The position numbers were made by a program, and so were the translations under genes. Below, piece by piece: positions 9,960 to 19,425 of a DNA stretch of 64,000 bases. The notes beneath the pieces were generated by a model. That model saw only the letters and a list, made by a program, of their open reading frames with translations, ran no database searches and was not told where the DNA came from. The stretch's first letter is position 1, and every line of letters begins with the position of its first letter. This stretch comes from Sabellastarte sp. h YS-2021 (Eukaryota; Annelida; Polychaeta; Sabellida; Sabellidae): assembly GCA_964017235.1 (NCBI GenBank), contig OZ024936.1:91796537-91860536 (forward strand), given 5' to 3'.

Positions 9960-10961
9960 ACAGAGTTCTTCTGACCGGTCACATAATTTACACAGTAATT
10001 GTCATTTATGAGACTTGGACCCCTTAGCCGGCTTCTGGGAGAATGTGGAGGCTTTCCCATGACCTCTCCTCGCTTGCTGTTTGTCTTTAATCTGCTTCCA
10101 AGCAGGGACGTTCTTCTTGTCGGTGTGATGGCTAGTAGACTTGTCACTAGCTGCATATGGATGGAAGCGACCTTGATGTCGGTGTGAAGTACAGGACGAA
10201 CACCTCTCCTCACTCTTACTGATTTCCTCTTCAGCCTTGGCAATAAGCTGATCCGGGAACAGTGCGTTTAGATGAACTGGAGATGTTCAAGGCGTTCACA
10301 GTGTCTTGCTTCACCCCAGCATGTAAATAGTCCAAGTAACTATCCCTGCGAGCTAGGGTGAAGTTGGCCATGTTGATGAATACTGCCTCAGATAAGTCCT
10401 GCATCGTTCTGGCCATAGCTTGGGAGATTGACCGGTTGAAAGTGGTCAGATATTCTAGTTCACTCACAGCTTGCCTCATCTTCTCTGATGACTTTCCCTT
10501 ACTGTCCAGACGTAGGGTTTTTAACTGAGGGTCATAGAGTCTTGAACCCTAGTCAAGCACCTTGACAAACCAGCAGTCTGGTTGCACCTTATTGTCTGTT
10601 CACATGCTGCCCTCTCCCAACATCTGAGTAGTTCTTGACTGAGGGCCCGGGAGGGTGGGGCAGAAGGAATGTTTCTTCGTGCAACCCTGCTGAAGGAATG
10701 GTTGAGTTTGGCAGGGTCCGGTGACCAGGTGCGTACTGTTGAACTCTCATTGTCCTTCTCAGCATGCATCCCGTACCATCTGGAAGATCTGGGAGTTTTG
10801 ATGAACTGATCTCTGAGGAGGCCAGTGTTGTCAGTGTTTCTGGTGGGGTAGCCCTCTCTGATTGTGAGGTTAAGACTGGACATCTTCCTGCACAACCATT
10901 CGTCCACAGGTAGTTTCACACTGACTTTACCGGTTGGCTGGAAACTTCTCACACCCCTCAT
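9485..10961 (-). pseudogene. DIRS element 1 gag C-terminus and RT N-terminus, frameshifted
   Basis: Three pieces in different frames. 10961-10521 continues the gag frame directly after a TAA. 10479-10231 (alpha-helical, E-L-E-Y-L, then Q-A-M-A-R-T-M-Q-D-L) and 10243-9485 follow in other frames. The tail of the last piece (V-G-A-R-L ... Y-L-T-R-S-P-T-V-I) aligns with the RT N-terminus of element 2. Element 2 keeps the corresponding gag part in one frame, so the breaks in element 1 look like decay. Confidence 0.7.
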
Positions 10962-10964
10962 GGT

Positions 10965-11852
10965 TTATCTGTAATTGGCCTCCTCAGTGGGTTCACTGTC
11001 AGGGTCATCTCTGGAGGCATCTCTGTCTGCTGACTGGTCCCTGTGGATGTCACCATCCAGGGAACCGGTAACACTGAGCTGGTCAGCTTCACTGTCAGAG
11101 GCTGCACTCAGATCTTCATCACCAGTGGGCTGAACCTCTGGGAACGAACCGGGGGCCTGAACAGGCTGGGTTGCTATCCCTGCACCGGGAGCCCCAAGGG
11201 GCTGGGTGGCAGTCTGCATCTCCTCTACAGCAGTACCGGTGGCCTGGTCAAGGCAGGGACCAGATTTCTCCACAGGCAGACTCTTATCAACAGGCAGATT
11301 GCTGGTGGTGGCACCAGGATCAAAAAATGGCTTCTGAGTGGGAGTCACATCTGAAGATGGCTTCACAACCGGTTCAACCGGCACTGTGAAAGTCTTGGCT
11401 AGAAGCATCGCCTCAAGTCGGGAGAACCTCTCTGCCCACTTGTCATCCAGCTGTTTTAAATCTTCAGCTGATGGTCTGCTTGAAGATCTCTTCTTGTTGG
11501 CAGAAGGCTTAGGAGACTCACTATGTTTTGTCTTCTTGGTAGGGGTCGACTGCACAGCCTTCACCTTCTCCACTTTACCCAGTACAATAACGTGTGCTGG
11601 GTCCACGAGAGTGGGAGTGGATGAGGTCGTAGTTGTAGTCGTGGTCTTCTTCTCTTTTCTGTCTCTATAAGTTGGTGTGGCCAACTGAAGGGTCTGCTCA
11701 GGGGTAAACCCTCTACAGATATCACATTCTTTCTTCTGGACGCAGGGGTCATCGCCTAGCCCTTTGTCCCTACAACGTGCACACTTGGAGTGGGAATCAA
11801 ACCCAGCCATAGCGTGTCCGCAGGAACCTCGTCTCTGTCCTGGAGATGACAT
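10965..11852 (-). CDS. DIRS element 1 gag-like protein, N-terminal part
   Basis: 295 codons ending at a TAA, with the same frame continuing to 10521. Residues about 10-46 carry a Cys-His cluster: C-G-H, D-S-H-S-K-C-A-R-C, G-D-D-P-C and C-D-I-C. The same spacing is seen in element 2, including the invariant G-D-D-P-C, which marks these as related gag proteins. The rest is Thr/Pro/Ser-rich and then acidic, with Lys-rich stretches near residues 100-125. The start at 11852 is the first Met before the Cys-His cluster and lies about 115 bp inside the terminal repeat. No function beyond a structural, nucleic-acid-binding role is claimed. Confidence 0.75.
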   Translation of the reverse strand: MSSPGQRRGSCGHAMAGFDSHSKCARCRDKGLGDDPCVQKKECDICRGFTPEQTLQLATPTYRDRKEKKTTTTTTTSSTPTLVDPAHVIVLGKVEKVKAVQSTPTKKTKHSESPKPSANKKRSSSRPSAEDLKQLDDKWAERFSRLEAMLLAKTFTVPVEPVVKPSSDVTPTQKPFFDPGATTSNLPVDKSLPVEKSGPCLDQATGTAVEEMQTATQPLGAPGAGIATQPVQAPGSFPEVQPTGDEDLSAASDSEADQLSVTGSLDGDIHRDQSADRDASRDDPDSEPTEEANYR

Positions 11853-11965
11853 AGTTGTAGAATAATACTTCTAAACTTCTAAAAGATGAATCAAAGCAGT
11901 TGAATTCGGTATAGAACCAAAAGTTCGCTTGTCGTGAAAACACGTCTTCACTCTCCACGCACCAA

Positions 11966-12148
11966 ACGAAAAAGATGCTACGACGTCACGTTGTCTAGAC
12001 AGGAAGAGGAAGTACGATGCGCCACCTGGCGAATGCGCTCTCCTGACCGGTCCTGCCGGTATTATATACAGTACATCTTTTTCTGACGTTTGGCGGGACC
12101 GGTCGCGCCGACCGGTAAAGCAATTGTCCATTGGATAGGATGTATTAA
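11966..12148 (-). repeat. DIRS element 1, right inverted terminal repeat
   Basis: Inverted partner of 6041-6219. The outer edge reads TAACGCAATAAAA to 12158, which resembles the outer edges of DIRS element 2 (AGCGTAATAAAAT) and of the small elements at 14886-15406 (ACGCAATAAAA). Confidence 0.92.
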
Positions 12149-12719
12149 CGCAATAAAAACTAAAAATATACTCTGTTTGCTTGTTTTTCACCATTTCTTT
12201 AGCAGAATAATGCGGTTAGATATTATTTGATTTAGCGAGGGAATAATAAAATGTTAAATTTGTCCAAAATAACACTCAAAGATGTCGAATCTGGTTAAAC
12301 ATTTCACAGGAAACTCAATTTATATCAGAAAATTCAACTACATTAGTCGAGGGCCATATTAAGGAGCAGGGCAGGGTCAGTTGCAGATTTTTCATTTCTG
12401 TATCCTGCCAGTGTGTAACCGTACTGATTCCAGGATACTGACAGAAATTGTGTTATATAAAGGTCCAAACAATATTTAAATAGAGAAAATAATCTCTAAG
12501 AGAAAGATAATGCATGTACTTTATCTACATCTGGCATGGCCGAATTATGGTTTAGATGTTTTGAATATTACCATGCATACAGAAGTGGTAATACATTCAC
12601 TGAATGCTTATGTGTGGTGTTGGAGCAAAATCTGGCTCACTTGATGAAATTCCATCTGTTACAATGGGAAGTTGTAAAAGTAAAATTCTTAATGAATTCT
12701 AATATGACTTTAACAGTGC

Positions 12720-12982
12720 TTAATCTGCAAAAGACAGACCCAAAGGTGCAACAAGATTTTACAGGTCAAGGTCACTACGGCAAGGTCAAAGGTCAAATCA
12801 AGGTCACACCATCATGTTGCACACCTACACACCCTAACCAATGTCCCTACCAAGTATTAACTTCCTACACCTTACGGTTTCTGAGATACAGCCTGGACAA
12901 ACTTTTTCCCGCCGTCCACCCGCCCATCCGGACACCATGGGAGAAAACAATACCCCGACAGCCCTTAAGGGCTGTGGGGTAA
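12720..12982 (+). mobile_element. Hairpin-ended element, family E, 3' end only
   Basis: The stretch contains AAGGTCAAAGGTCAA-type motifs, then a GC-rich tract (CCCGCCGTCCACCCGCCCAT near 12908-12927), a short A-rich spacer, and the hairpin TACCCCGACAGCCC-TTAA-GGGCTGTGGGGTA (12951-12981, one bulged G), then AAAAA. The order of tract, spacer, hairpin and A/T edge matches the 3' ends of families A to D. The 5' end was not found, so this is probably truncated. Frames open across it are not genes. Confidence 0.65.
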
Positions 12983-13281
12983 AAAGGAACTGGACTCGAT
13001 ACCGGTGTTACCGAGGGAGTTCAGTACTGCTGTGCCACCTGCTTCACCACTTCATAGGTGTAACGTCAAGTTTATTATACTTGACACTGAAGGAAGACAG
13101 GAAGCACACCCATGGCCGGATGACACACTACTATCACTCAATGGTATGGTTTATGTTTTTATGTAGCAAGAAATTTGCACATATGTGTTGACCGTAAAGT
13201 TGGATGGTTGTAAAATACAAAATGGCAAGAGCACATTGCACTATGGCTCTTCAATTGTCACTTATCTGATCACATGACCCA

Positions 13282-13722
13282 TAGAGCTGAAACGAATATT
13301 CGTACTAATCGATTAGTAAGTTATCAAAGCACTAGTCGACGCCAATCTTATGAAATCGGTTAATTATTTTCTTGTGTATATCACCAGATTGTGGATTTTA
13401 CGCGATCGTTGATACTATTGAGTATCTCGAGCTAAGACCTTAAAAGTTAAAACGTATCAAATTAAAGCATTTCATATGCCTTTTATTTTTAAAATATCAA
13501 AATATTACATTATTGGCCAATTTACGCAACAATCTGGTGAATTCTTTGCTTTTCAGCATCTCGCGATCCGCCATTTCGTTTGTTTACATCTGGAACACAT
13601 ATACATGTGACCTTTTCGGTAGTTCTCATATGTGCTAAACCTCAGGAACAGTTAATCCGTTAGTCAACGGTTAATTTAAGCGACTATTCAGGTAGCAAAT
13701 TTTGCTAATCGTTTCAGCTCTA
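13282..13722. mobile_element. hAT-type MITE next to exon 6
   Basis: 441 bp with inverted ends TAGAGCTGAAACGA and TCGTTTCAGCTCTA. It is flanked by ATGACCCA (13274-13281) and TTGACCCA (13723-13730), a 7-of-8 match that fits the 8-bp target duplication of hAT transposons. No coding capacity. It ends only 17 bp from the coding edge of exon 6, on the donor side. Confidence 0.88.
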
Positions 13723-13739
13723 TTGACCCATGTACTCAC

Positions 13740-13849
13740 TCAGTCTCCATCCACTTGACGCTGTATGTGAATTTAACTTCAAAAGGTGCCGTCGCTTCAT
13801 CCAAACCCACAGGGGCCTTCTCTTTGGTAGAAACATTGGCAAAGATTAT
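13740..13849 (-). CDS. TM9SF1: TM9SF1-like gene, exon 6
   Basis: 110 nt between acceptor ...CACAG (complement of 13850-13854) and donor GTGAGT (complement of 13734-13739). It encodes I-I-F-A-N-V-S-T-K-E-K, then F-T-Y-S-V-K-W-M-E-T, leaving GA for the next exon. I-I-F-A-N-V-S with its N-glycosylation sequon and the Y-S-V-[KR]-W motif are characteristic of the lumenal domain of TM9SF1 proteins. Splice phases fit exon 5 (phase 0) and exon 7. Confidence 0.92.
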
Positions 13850-14249
13850 CTGTGGACGCAAAAAACTGTGCAATTACTGAATAATTCAATTATTTATTGA
13901 CCTATTTTAAGACTCCCTAAACATGTGTCCAATATACCTTGGGAAAAAAGTGAGTATTCTATAGACTTGCAATCAATTATGTGTTAAAACTGCCTCTGGA
14001 CAATGTCCACAAACATTCCTATTCTTAAACTTATTTAGTTTCATGAATTTTAAGAAAAAGACAAATTTCTAAGAACTTTAAATTCCTGGGAATTTCTAGA
14101 TTCTGAAGGTAATGAATACTAATGACAAACTGCAAACAATAACTGGTTTTAAAACAGGTAGCATTGGTCTTTTAGTTATTCACCAAAATGAAGGTATTCT
14201 ATTTTGAAAAACAAAATGCACTTGCAAATACAGTATTGCTGTAAATTTC

Positions 14250-14288
<39 letters not shown>

Positions 14289-14478
14289 CATTCTGAGAAA
14301 TTTTTCTTATTAAACCTATATTCTAACAAAATTCTTTGTTCTAACAATAAAATTTAAGTGAATATGGGCTCTGATATGACCCTAGCGGTTAAAATGGACA
14401 CAAAGGTTCAACCTTGACCTTTGTTCTTTGAGGGAGATAAAAGTTCAACCTTGAGGTTTGTTGTTCTGAGTACGTTAC
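13850..14478. other. Intron 5 of the TM9SF1-like gene
   Basis: Short intron containing a run of 33 A (14253-14285) on the plus strand. Nothing else was recognised. The A run would be a T run in the pre-mRNA, but it lies too far from the acceptor of exon 6 (about 400 nt) to be its pyrimidine tract. Confidence 0.7.
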
Positions 14479-14597
14479 CTGGTCGCCGTTGTACTCGATG
14501 TTGAAGTGTAGATGACTCCAGAGGAAGATCTGGTGAGTGTGAGGCAGGAATCCGCCCTCCTCCAAATGTCCAATAAACCCACGCACTGGGATGTCAT
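14479..14597 (-). CDS. TM9SF1: TM9SF1-like gene, exon 5
   Basis: 119 nt between acceptor ...ACACAG and donor GTAACG. With the G carried from exon 4 it encodes 40 residues starting [11 protein letters not shown] and ending E-Y-N-G-D-Q. The pattern D-D-[IL]-P-[IV]-R-G-F-[IV]-G, then G-F-L-P-H-[TS]-H, is a hallmark of the lumenal part of TM9SF1. The donor falls exactly after the Gln codon, and exon 6 continues with I-I-F-A-N-V-S, so the protein reads through without a gap. Confidence 0.93.
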
Positions 14598-14885
14598 CTG
14601 TGTAATACAGAAAAACAGGGGCTCATTCAATGACTCAAGGTACATGTTGTAATAAATTTTCTTTAAATGACCTTCACATACTTCTTTCTTTTCCAATTTT
14701 TATCATTTTTTCCACCTTTGTGCTCAGTTGAACAACTTGCCGGATATTATAAAGACCGGAAGTGCGCAGACCACACAAAACAATGAAGTGCGCATATTTT
14801 TGCGTACATTTATCTGAGGCAATAAATGGACGATCGCCGATAATAGAGAACCAAACGAAACACACAAAATATAGTGTGACAAATT

Positions 14886-15105
14886 GTAACAAATTTTATT
14901 GTGATTTAACTTTTCACAAGTTAAATACTTACCTTATCCTCACAAGTGCTTGTTTGGTTTTGTGGAGCTTTTATCAAGTGCTTTATTTGGTGACCCCTTG
15001 TCTGACAATCATCTAACAGTGTGGCCAAAACAAATACCCTCCACCTGTTATGGTTGTATTCAAGCACTTGTGAGGATAAGGTAAGGCTATTTTACGCAAT
15101 AAAAT
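14886..15105. mobile_element. Small DIRS-like non-autonomous element, unit 1
   Basis: Starts GTAACAAATTTTATTG and ends TTTTACGCAATAAAAT. The end GGTAAGGCTATTTTACGCAA resembles the right end of DIRS element 2 (GGTAAGCTATTGTAGCGTAA). The inner edges carry TTATCCTCACAAG and its complement. No coding sequence. It is followed directly, head to tail, by unit 2. Confidence 0.7.
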
Positions 15106-15406
15106 GTAACAAATTTTATTGTAATTTAACTTTTTACAAGTTAAATACTTACCTTATCCTCACAAGGATAAACCCACCCTACCTCCCTGCATAATTTGTT
15201 TTCTGGGGACCAAAAATACAATGAAGAACTCTCGACATTCGTCTGTCGACAACGACTACTGCGCAAGCGCGGACATGCGCAGACAAGGGGTCACCTCTCG
15301 TGGCAAGAATATTCCTTAAAAAATTCTTGTCGGTCGATGCGTTTTGCTCCACAAAACCAAACAAGCACTTGTGAGGATAAGGTAAGGCTATTTTACGCAA
15401 TAAAAA
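15106..15406. mobile_element. Small DIRS-like non-autonomous element, unit 2 (tandem)
   Basis: The same start and end as unit 1, joined to it at AAAAT|GTAAC. The outer inverted pair 14939-14968 and 15346-15375 is a perfect 30-bp match. The interior contains unrelated sequence, including GC-rich ATGCGCAGACAAGG. The order is left-right-left-right in direct orientation, not the complementary order of a DIRS internal region, so it is a tandem insertion rather than one element. Confidence 0.68.
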
Positions 15407-17040
15407 GGTGTGTATAACAACATATTTACAATAATATTTATGCATTAATAAAGAAACCGCTTGTCCATTATCGTCCTTTTATAGAGGTCATAAAATACGA
15501 ACCTGAGGACTTTATTTCTACATGAAAATGTACCTCGAAAGATGAAATATCTATTAAATCGTATGATTAGTTTAATGTTATCAGTTACATCTAGCACCTT
15601 ATCTGTGCTGTAAACTGCCGACCAACGGCATGCAACTACCAACTTTCCCAAATTAAGTCAGGTCATGGTTGAAACTCTGATCTCAGTGGCAGGTAAGTTT
15701 TTAGAATGTGCCATTGTGACCAGTGACCACCACTAAACTCTTTGCGAATTTATTTCTCATAAAATAAAAAGCCCAGCCTGGTTTAATGTTCACATCATTA
15801 TTTTGTAGTACAGTGCATTTTGTCTAAGTTACACTAGGCTCTTCTCTTTGTAAAATATGCCTGTACAAATCTGATACAAGCTGCTGTTCCATTTTGATTA
15901 CGTATAAATTTTCTTCAAAGATTTCAATAAAATATTGTTAGAGGTTACAAAAGGCTGGCTATCTGATGATGATGGAACATTACCAGACCTTTCTCTGGTA
16001 AGAACTGTTACATTTATTTTAAAGACATTGATGCTCTATGGGAAATTATAGTTTATTAAGATTATTTAGTCATATTTTTACATCTGAAAACAACACGATA
16101 ACAACTGGATTTGGGAAATTAAACTTACTTCAACTCCACAATATTTTCACCTTATTATGGTTATTTATACAGAAAAATTAACCATTTTGATGTTTAAATC
16201 TAATGCTTATACAATGTTGGACTTATTACAAGATTGTGAATGAAGTACTGCACAGATTTATATCAACTTTTCACAGCAGGGGCATTTTGGTCTAATATAG
16301 AACTGATTTAATTTTGAGAATGATCAGTCCAGAATTCTGGTGCAAGTCTTTATGTTAACAGACTTCTCATTATTACTTATGACTTATAAGCAATAGTAGT
16401 GGTTTTGAGCCTTGGCATATGTATGTACTCTTCGAGTACTCTCAGTTGGATCTGTTTATGAAATTTATACACTTGCACAGTGATGTTGATCAGAATCTAA
16501 GATTTTCTTAGAATTTCTAAACATACTTTTTCGGGGGTACATTACGACTTGGTAGCTGTCATATGATGCATTTCATGGTATGATACAATATTTGAATATC
16601 GACCTGTATGCAAAACTTCACAAAGTTTGATGCTGACATAAAACTGTAATCCAATCCCTGCACTAGTACTCATTACTGCTGTGAGATTGTTTAGACTAGA
16701 ACTTCGATCTAGTCCCGTCATTAAAATGTTTTCCAAACCAGTAAAAACGCAGAAATCTAACATAAAATCTTGTCACTTTGTTGAAAATATGCTAAAAATA
16801 TCAAATCCATGGGTATTTTGAATAAAAATTTCACCATATTTTCATTAAAACGCAGGTTTTATAGATGGGCGAAAATAGGATCCGTTGGGATGTGGCCTAA
16901 TCTTGGTGATTTCTAAAAGTTGTGCAAAGTCCGAATTTCAGACGTTTGAACCGAACTTCAAAATCGAGGCGGTAAACGAGCAAACTATCGCACTTCTAAA
17001 AACATTGTTGCAGCACTAGTACTCTTAGGGGGGGGCGGGG
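15407..17040. other. Intron 4 stretch without recognised features
   Basis: AT-rich, no exon-like segment, no clear tandem repeat or inverted ends. A G-rich run (17027-17042) lies at the right edge beside the SINE. The short frames here show no recognisable protein. Confidence 0.5.
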
Positions 17041-17230
17041 GGCAGATGGTGGTTTATTAGTAAACACTATCCCTTCCCACCTCTGAGATTGGAGTTAAAA
17101 TCCCAGCCTGATGTGAAGTGGGGGAAACTGATACTTGTTTACTGTTGGTCAGTGGTTTACAGTACAGACCTTTGGTCAACTGTGTAAACTGGTTTGTCCT
17201 GCCTCAGTAACTAACCATCAAAATATAACC
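17041..17230 (+). mobile_element. Degenerate tRNA-derived SINE
   Basis: It matches the better copy at 55397 over CCCACCTCTGAG, then AAGTGGG, then TTACTGTTGGTCAG-GGTTTACAGTACAGA. The internal promoter boxes are largely eroded: the B box reads GGAGTTAAAATCCC. It lies 60 bp downstream of the exon 4 donor on the gene strand and in antisense orientation. Confidence 0.72.
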
Positions 17231-17289
17231 GAAACAAAAGTACCACGTATGATATAAAACACCATATCAAATAAATCACGAGTACTCAC

Positions 17290-17394
17290 CAATGACAAAT
17301 TCAAAGTAGTACAGATCTTCGATGGCACTTTTCAATTTCTCTAGGTCATTTTCTGTTAGCTTGACAGCACAAAGATCCTTGCTGGCCACGTTTT
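17290..17394 (-). CDS. TM9SF1: TM9SF1-like gene, exon 4
   Basis: 105 nt between acceptor ...TTTTCAG and donor GTGAGT. With G from exon 3 it encodes E-N-V-A-S-K-D-L-C, then a Leu/Lys/Glu-rich helix, and ends D-L-Y-Y-F-E-F-V-I plus one base. The block [ED]-L-Y-Y-F-E-F-V is one of the most conserved lumenal motifs in the TM9SF family. Phase 1 in and phase 1 out agree with exons 3 and 5. Confidence 0.93.
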
Positions 17395-17636
17395 CTGAAA
17401 AATGCAGTTCAGATTAAAACTAGAAATAGGCCGCCCTGTTGATAGTAGATGCGAATAGAAACAGGATAGCATAGAAGAACACACATTATCATGTGTAATG
17501 TCCACCCATGAACCTTTTGCCCAAATTGTACAGTAGTCTTACAAGACCCTGTTTCATTTGTAAAATATATCAATGATGCTTAAATATTTGTTAGTGTAGA
17601 TGTAAATTATTTCAGCTTCATGCCTTTTTGCATTGG

Positions 17637-19207
17637 TTGGGTTGAAAATTTTGACGAAATCACTCTATCTTGCACGGTTAAGAAGATAGAAGCAAATTCC
17701 TGTTTTTCTATTTTTGGCAAAAATTTGAAAATTCAAAATGGCCGCCATTTTTGGGAAAAGGAAATTTTTTTGAAAATGGCCAAGAGTACATTTCTTAGAT
17801 ACCCTATGGGTCGAAAATTTCAACAAAATAACTCTATTTTGCACGGTTAAGGCCAGTTTGTGTTTTTCCATTTTGGGCAAAAATTCGAAAATTCAAAATG
17901 GCTGCCATTTTTGGGGAGGGGGAAATTTTTTGAAAATTGCAAAGATTACATTCCTTAGATACCCTGTGGGTTGAAAAATTTCGACGAAATCGCTCTATCT
18001 CGCATGGTTAAGGAGATAGAAGCAAATTTGTGTTTTGCCATTTTTGGCAAAAATTTGAAAATTCAAAATGGCCGCCATTTTAGGGGAGGGGAAATTTTTT
18101 TTTAAATTGCCAAGAATACAATGCTCAAATACCTGTGGGTCGAAAATTTCGACGAAATCGCTCTATCTCGCATGGTTAAGGAGATAGAAGGAAATTTGTG
18201 TTTTGCCATTTTTGGCAAAACTTCGAAAATTCAAAATGGCCGCCATTTTTGGGGAGGGGAAAATTTTTGGAAAATTGCAAAGATTGCATTGCTTAGATAC
18301 CCTGTGCGTCGAAAATTTTGACGAAATCGCTCTATCTCGCACGGTTAAGGAGATAGAAGCAAATTTGTGTTTTGCCATTTTTGGCAAAAATTCGAAAATT
18401 CAAAATGGCCGCCATTTTTGGGGAGGGGAAAATTTTTTTAAAATTACCAAGAGTATAATGCTCAGATACCCTGTGGGTCGAAAATTTTGACGAAATCGCT
18501 CTATCTGGCACGGTTAAGGAAATAGAAGCAAATTTGTGTTTTGCCATTTTTGGCAAAAATTCGAAAATTCAAAATGGCCGCCATTTTTGGGGAGGGGAAA
18601 ATTTTTTGAAAATTGCAAAGAGTACACTCCTTAGATACCCTGTGGGTTGAAAATTTCGACGAAATCGCTCTATCTCACACGGTTAAGGAGATAGAAGGAA
18701 ATTTGTGTTTTGCCATTTTTGGCAAAAATTCGAAAATTCAAAATGGCCGCCATTTTTGGGGAGGGGAAAATTTTTTGAAAATTGCAAATATTACATTCCT
18801 TAGATACCCTGTGGGTCGAAAATTTCGACGAAATCGCTCTATCTCGCACGGTTAAGGAGATAGAAGCAAATTTGTGTTTTGCCATTTTTGGCAAAAATTC
18901 GAAAATTCAAAATGGCCGCCATTTTTGGGGAGGGGAAAATTTTTGGAAAATTGCAAAGATTGCATTCCATAGATACCCTGTAGGTCGAAAATTTCGACGA
19001 AATCACTCTATCTCGCACGGTTAAGGAGATAGAAGCAAATTTGTGTTTTGCCATTTTTGGCAAAAATTCGAAAATTTAAAATGGCCGCCATTTTTGGGGA
19101 GGGGAAAATTTTTTGAAAATTGCAAATATTACATTCCTCAGATACCCTGTGGGTCGAAAATTTCGACGAAATCGCTCTATCTCGCACGGTTAAGGAGATA
19201 GAAGCAA
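17637..19207 (+). repeat. 169-bp satellite, block I (about 9 copies)
   Basis: Monomers of 169 bp. Each holds TTTGCCATTTTTGGCAAAAA, AAAATGGCCGCCATTTTT, GTCGAAAATTTCGAC and CTATCTC...GAGATAG. Block I is more diverged than block II, with variants such as GAAAAGGAAA in place of GGAGGGGAAA. Open frames appear on both strands in every monomer because the unit has few stop codons in some frames; they show no sign of being genes. Confidence 0.95.
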
Positions 19208-19425
19208 ACTAGAAATAGGCCGCCCTGTTGATAGTAGATGCGAATAGAAACAGGATAGCATAGAAGAACACACATTATCATGTGTAATGTCCACCCATGA
19301 ACCTTTTGCCCAAATTGTACAGTAGTCTTACAAGACCCTGTTTCATTTGTAAAATATATCAATGATGCTTAAATATTTGATAGTGTAGATGTAATTTATT
19401 TCCGCTTCATGCCTTTTTGCATTGG
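19208..19425 (+). repeat. Second copy of the family C 5' end
   Basis: Nearly identical to 17419-17636 (offset 1789 bp). It follows directly on a satellite monomer broken at GAAGCAAAC. This marks a tandem duplication of about 1.79 kb that includes the unique 5' end and block I. Confidence 0.9.

Larger units (their letters stand above)
6005..12158 (-). mobile_element. DIRS-type retrotransposon, element 1, inserted in intron 6
   Basis: About 6.15 kb. It has inverted terminal repeats (6041-6219 against 11966-12148), an internal complementary region near the 3' end of the coding strand (6281-6376), and a gag / reverse transcriptase-RNase H / tyrosine recombinase order on the minus strand. These are the defining traits of DIRS elements, which integrate circular DNA through a tyrosine recombinase and make no target-site duplication. 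The recombinase frame is open with all key residues, and the RT-RNase H frame is long. Gag carries an in-frame stop and frame changes, so this copy is probably inactive or only recently inactive. It has the same orientation as the host gene. Confidence 0.93.

Noticed and set aside
14886-15406. Single DIRS element with an internal complementary region
   Set aside because: The middle joins right end and left end in direct orientation. A DIRS internal region would carry the complements of both ends, as in elements 1 and 2.
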